Of a stretch of 45,074 nt of DNA, positions 42,628-45,074 are shown piece after piece. The DNA lies in NCBI GenBank assembly GCA_021200555.1, contig JAJQGK010000097.1, positions 1-45,074 of the forward strand, given 5' to 3'. The notes below the pieces were generated by a model. That model had not been told where the DNA came from. It made no database searches and saw nothing but the letters and a program-made list of their open reading frames with translations. A program made the position numbers and the translations under genes. How positions within the stretch are numbered: position 1 is the stretch's first letter; every line of letters starts with the position of its first letter. The DNA comes from Clostridiales bacterium (lineage in GTDB: Bacteria; Bacillota; Clostridia; Oscillospirales; Acutalibacteraceae).

Positions 42628-44616
42628 TCAATTTTCCTCCTTGAATTTGTAATATTTAGTGTTTATTTTAAGCGGATGCATGGCTCTGCCGCCGCCATCA
42701 TAAAATTTTGAAAAGAATTCGACATATTGAAGTCTGTTTGTGTGAACATAAGCACCGATAAGATTTATACCTAAATTCATGGTATGTCCGACAGCACCGA
42801 CAACAATTATCATAATAAGCTTTAATACATTGTTACTCGGCAATACGCACAGCATATTTACAACCTGAGCAATAACTCCCGTTGAAAGACCCAGTGCAAG
42901 CAGCCTGGCGTAAGATAAGACATCGCCCAAATAGCCGCTGACAAGATTATACAGTCCGTACAAACCGCCGCCGATTTTTCCAACGATACTTTTTGAGCTT
43001 CTGCCTGCGGTAGCAACTACAAGAACAACGCCTGCGATAAGAATCGGAGTTCCGATTGTACTCATCCATTGAGGAATGTCGGCAAACAGTCCGAAGAAAA
43101 TAGGACAGAAGCCGAGTATCAATACAAAGGTCGGTATAAACTCGCAGAGACCGTCAAACTTGCGGCCGCTTTTCCAGAGCATATATGTTTTAATTCCCAC
43201 GCCTACAAACAGATGAACAAGGCCGAAAATAAAACAGTATACAAGCAGCGTCATAAGTTCGTCTAAAGGACTCAGCCAGATAGCTGTATTTGCAAACTTG
43301 TCCGTCCCAAAGAAGTTCGATCCGATTACATTTGGCATATCACCGAACCAGCTGCCGTACATTGCACCCCAAAATAAAGTTGACAGACCGCAGAAAAAGT
43401 ACATTTTTACAGTGTTTCGCATATGTTCTTCCATTTTGAATTTCAGAAGAACAAAACCCAATGCCAACGACATAATAAGACCGTAGCCTGCATCTGAAAG
43501 CATCATTCCGAAGAAAAAGTAATAGAAAAATGCCATTATGGGAGTTGGGTCAATATCGTTTTTCCCGGGAAGAGAATACATTTCCGTTATCGTTTCCACG
43601 GGAGCTGCAAAACCGTTGTTTTTAAGGACAACAGGTACATCATCATCCTCATCGGGATCGGAGAGTATTACAGCGGCGTCGTATTTATCTTCAATATCCC
43701 TTTTCAGCTTTTCACATCTGATTTCCGGTATGAATCCCGTCAGTACGAAAATCCTTTCGGATTTTACAAGCTTTTGAAAGGCTGCGTTTTTATCCCGTTC
43801 GATAATACAATAATCCTTAAAGAATTTCAGTTTTTCAAAGTATTCCCCCAAAGACTTCAGTTCTTCCGTCGCATTTTCGGACTCCCTGTGAAGCTGCTCA
43901 ATTTCTTCGTTAAGCCGGTCAATACGGGACTGTGCGGTGTCGCTTACGGGGTCGGAAATTCTGACAAAACCGATATTTCTCAGAGACTGCTCGACATCCT
44001 GTTTATCTGTCTTCATGCAAAAAACAACGGCGCAGGTCTGTTCGGCCGACTGACTGACAATTTCCGCATCCGTGCTTTCAATCTCAGGCAGGTCGGAAGC
44101 CAATGAAGTGAGAATATACTCTCTGTCGCAGTTATGAGGAAAGCTTCCGATTAAAGCTGCAACTCTCTTCGTTCCTTTAAAATCAAGCGGCAGCTCAAGG
44201 TTTTGCCACGGTCTGAGAGCGTCAATCATGGTATTGATCCTGACCTCGGATACTTTGTTGTCGGTAATTTTCCTGTCAAGATCTACCGCCTTAAGAGCCG
44301 CATTGTAAATCTCATCGGTTTCAGCCGCCATTTCGCCGAACTCGCTTTCGGTCAGCGACTGACGCTCATTAAGAGACGAAAGTAAACCGCCGGATTTTTT
44401 TGCGAATTTTAAAAGTATATTTTCAGCGGATTGCGCAACCTTGAGCCGATTGTCAATCTCGGAGATTGCCTCGCTTCTGTCCTCCGTGCTGAGATTAAAG
44501 AGTTCCTCCGGTTCCGATAATTCTACAACACCCCGTCTTTGAAGAAGCCTGATAATTTTTTCACTGTCGGATACAGCCGCTGCGATCTCAATTTTTTTAA
44601 TTTTGAGCTTCGCCAT
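42628..44616 (-). CDS. ntpI: V-type ATP synthase subunit I (a subunit)
   Basis: The stator subunit forming the ion half-channels beside the c-ring. It has 662 residues. The N-terminal half (about 1-350) is the cytoplasmic arm with coiled coils (IEQLHRESENATEELKSLGEYFEKL), and the C-terminal half carries about seven or eight membrane helices starting at PTPIMAFFYYFFFGMMLSDAGYGLIM. The essential arginine is in YLGDVLSYARLLALGLSTGVIAQVVN. The stop overlaps the start region of ntpK. The gene lies 15 nt after the G/H subunit gene. Confidence 0.97.
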   Translation of the reverse strand: MAKLKIKKIEIAAAVSDSEKIIRLLQRRGVVELSEPEELFNLSTEDRSEAISEIDNRLKVAQSAENILLKFAKKSGGLLSSLNERQSLTESEFGEMAAETDEIYNAALKAVDLDRKITDNKVSEVRINTMIDALRPWQNLELPLDFKGTKRVAALIGSFPHNCDREYILTSLASDLPEIESTDAEIVSQSAEQTCAVVFCMKTDKQDVEQSLRNIGFVRISDPVSDTAQSRIDRLNEEIEQLHRESENATEELKSLGEYFEKLKFFKDYCIIERDKNAAFQKLVKSERIFVLTGFIPEIRCEKLKRDIEDKYDAAVILSDPDEDDDVPVVLKNNGFAAPVETITEMYSLPGKNDIDPTPIMAFFYYFFFGMMLSDAGYGLIMSLALGFVLLKFKMEEHMRNTVKMYFFCGLSTLFWGAMYGSWFGDMPNVIGSNFFGTDKFANTAIWLSPLDELMTLLVYCFIFGLVHLFVGVGIKTYMLWKSGRKFDGLCEFIPTFVLILGFCPIFFGLFADIPQWMSTIGTPILIAGVVLVVATAGRSSKSIVGKIGGGLYGLYNLVSGYLGDVLSYARLLALGLSTGVIAQVVNMLCVLPSNNVLKLIMIIVVGAVGHTMNLGINLIGAYVHTNRLQYVEFFSKFYDGGGRAMHPLKINTKYYKFKEEN

Positions 44617-44631
44617 TTACACGCCTCCTCA

Positions 44632-44937
44632 TTATTCCTTTAGATCAAGAGCTTTTGCCCTTACCGCCTCAACAGCAGCTTTGTATTTTGTTCTGTCAAC
44701 GCTGTAATCGGAAACGCCGGAATTATTTCCGCTTAATATTTCGGAAGCTTTTTTTTCGGCATCGCCGATAATACTCTGTGCTTTAAGCTTTGCCTGCAAA
44801 ACAGCATTGTCGATAATTTCATTCGCTTTTTTTTCGGCAGCGGAAATTATAACATCGGCGCTGTTTCCCGCCTCGGCAATTTTGCTGTCGCATTCCTGTT
44901 CGGCGGACAAAACTGCTTTCACCGCTTCAGAAGCCAT
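44632..44937 (-). CDS. ntpF: V-type ATP synthase subunit G/H
   Basis: The short peripheral stalk helix that pairs with subunit E. It has 101 residues, mostly one Ala/Glu/Lys-rich helix (AVLSAEQECDSKIAEAGNSADVIISAAEKKANEII) with a looser C-terminus. First gene of the operon, with GGAGTGATG just before the ATG. Homologues are called AhaH or NtpF. The assignment rests on composition, length and position at the head of an otherwise complete ntp operon. Confidence 0.9.
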   Translation of the reverse strand: MASEAVKAVLSAEQECDSKIAEAGNSADVIISAAEKKANEIIDNAVLQAKLKAQSIIGDAEKKASEILSGNNSGVSDYSVDRTKYKAAVEAVRAKALDLKE

Positions 44938-44969
44938 AAGACATCACTCCTTTTTTCCATATTGTGAAT

Positions 44970-44998
44970 ATTTTAACATACCTTTGTGAAAAATGCAA
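44970..44998 (-). promoter_or_regulatory. Promoter of the V-ATPase operon
   Basis: Minus strand TTGCAT (44998-44993), 17 bases, TAAAAT (44975-44970), about 30 nt before the first ATG. No structure stands out in the remaining 76 nt of the window. Confidence 0.7.
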
Positions 44999-45074
44999 GA
45001 CTCCCATCCGTTAAAAACAACCAAAAATAAAGATTATATTTTATCTATTTTGCTTTTTGAGTATTGCCTGCGTC

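Noticed and set aside
1-45074. CRISPR arrays, prophage genes, restriction or toxin-antitoxin pairs
   Set aside because: I looked for regularly spaced repeats and for known defence or phage proteins and saw none.

Overview
The window looks like a chromosomal segment of a low-to-mid GC Gram-positive anaerobe of the class Clostridia, most likely a gut Oscillospirales/Ruminococcaceae-type organism. This is an inference from gene content: a Na+-type V-ATPase operon in the Enterococcus ntp order, rubrerythrin with a ferredoxin-thioredoxin-reductase-like protein, a class 1B dihydroorotate dehydrogenase (pyrD/pyrK), many lipoproteins and a giant secreted acidic protein. Promoters of the TTGACA-17-TATAAT type are unusually clear in several places. 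Most genes are core functions; the accessory interest lies in small and intergenic features.

Layout. 1-5779 (+): the end of an FtsW/RodA gene, a penicillin-binding transpeptidase, then an ABC ATPase and a large FtsX-type permease with a long coiled coil. 5869-11700 (-): a complete UMP-biosynthesis operon pyrC-pyrK-pyrD-[178-bp inverted-repeat element]-pyrF-pyrE-pyrB-pyrI, driven by a consensus promoter at 11801-11829 and a leader that can form two mutually exclusive hairpins. 11991-15651 (-): a cysteine-rich protein of unknown function, a Gfo/Idh/MocA oxidoreductase and a GPH-type sugar symporter. 15652-15984 is a 333-nt intergenic region with a cluster of strong hairpins and a solo copy of the repeat tip. 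15985-24733 (+): a degenerate LCP-like protein, a transglutaminase-like protein, folE, a lipoprotein, uvrB, uvrA and a second lipoprotein. 24857-26244 (+): a flavoredoxin-rubredoxin-rubrerythrin fusion with its own internal ribosome binding site and start, followed by an FTR-like protein, behind a promoter overlapped by a Fur/PerR-like operator.

26381-34904 (-): a 1678-residue secreted protein with internal duplication, a GH2 beta-galactosidase-type enzyme, an unannotated 32-residue amphipathic peptide gene (34143-34241), and trmL with a pyridoxal/pyridoxamine kinase reaching 35758. tRNA-Arg(ACG) (+) and tRNA-Leu(UAA) (-) converge at 35897-36187. 36262-44937 (-): the V-type ATPase operon G/H-I-K-E-C-F-A-B-D, interrupted between F and A by a degenerate copy of the same repeat seen in the pyr operon.

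The best candidates for something undescribed are the 32-residue peptide, whose sequence pattern matches the extreme C-terminus of the giant secreted protein two genes away; the dual-start redox fusion; the repeat family that sits inside operons and even supplies a stop codon; and the pyr leader.
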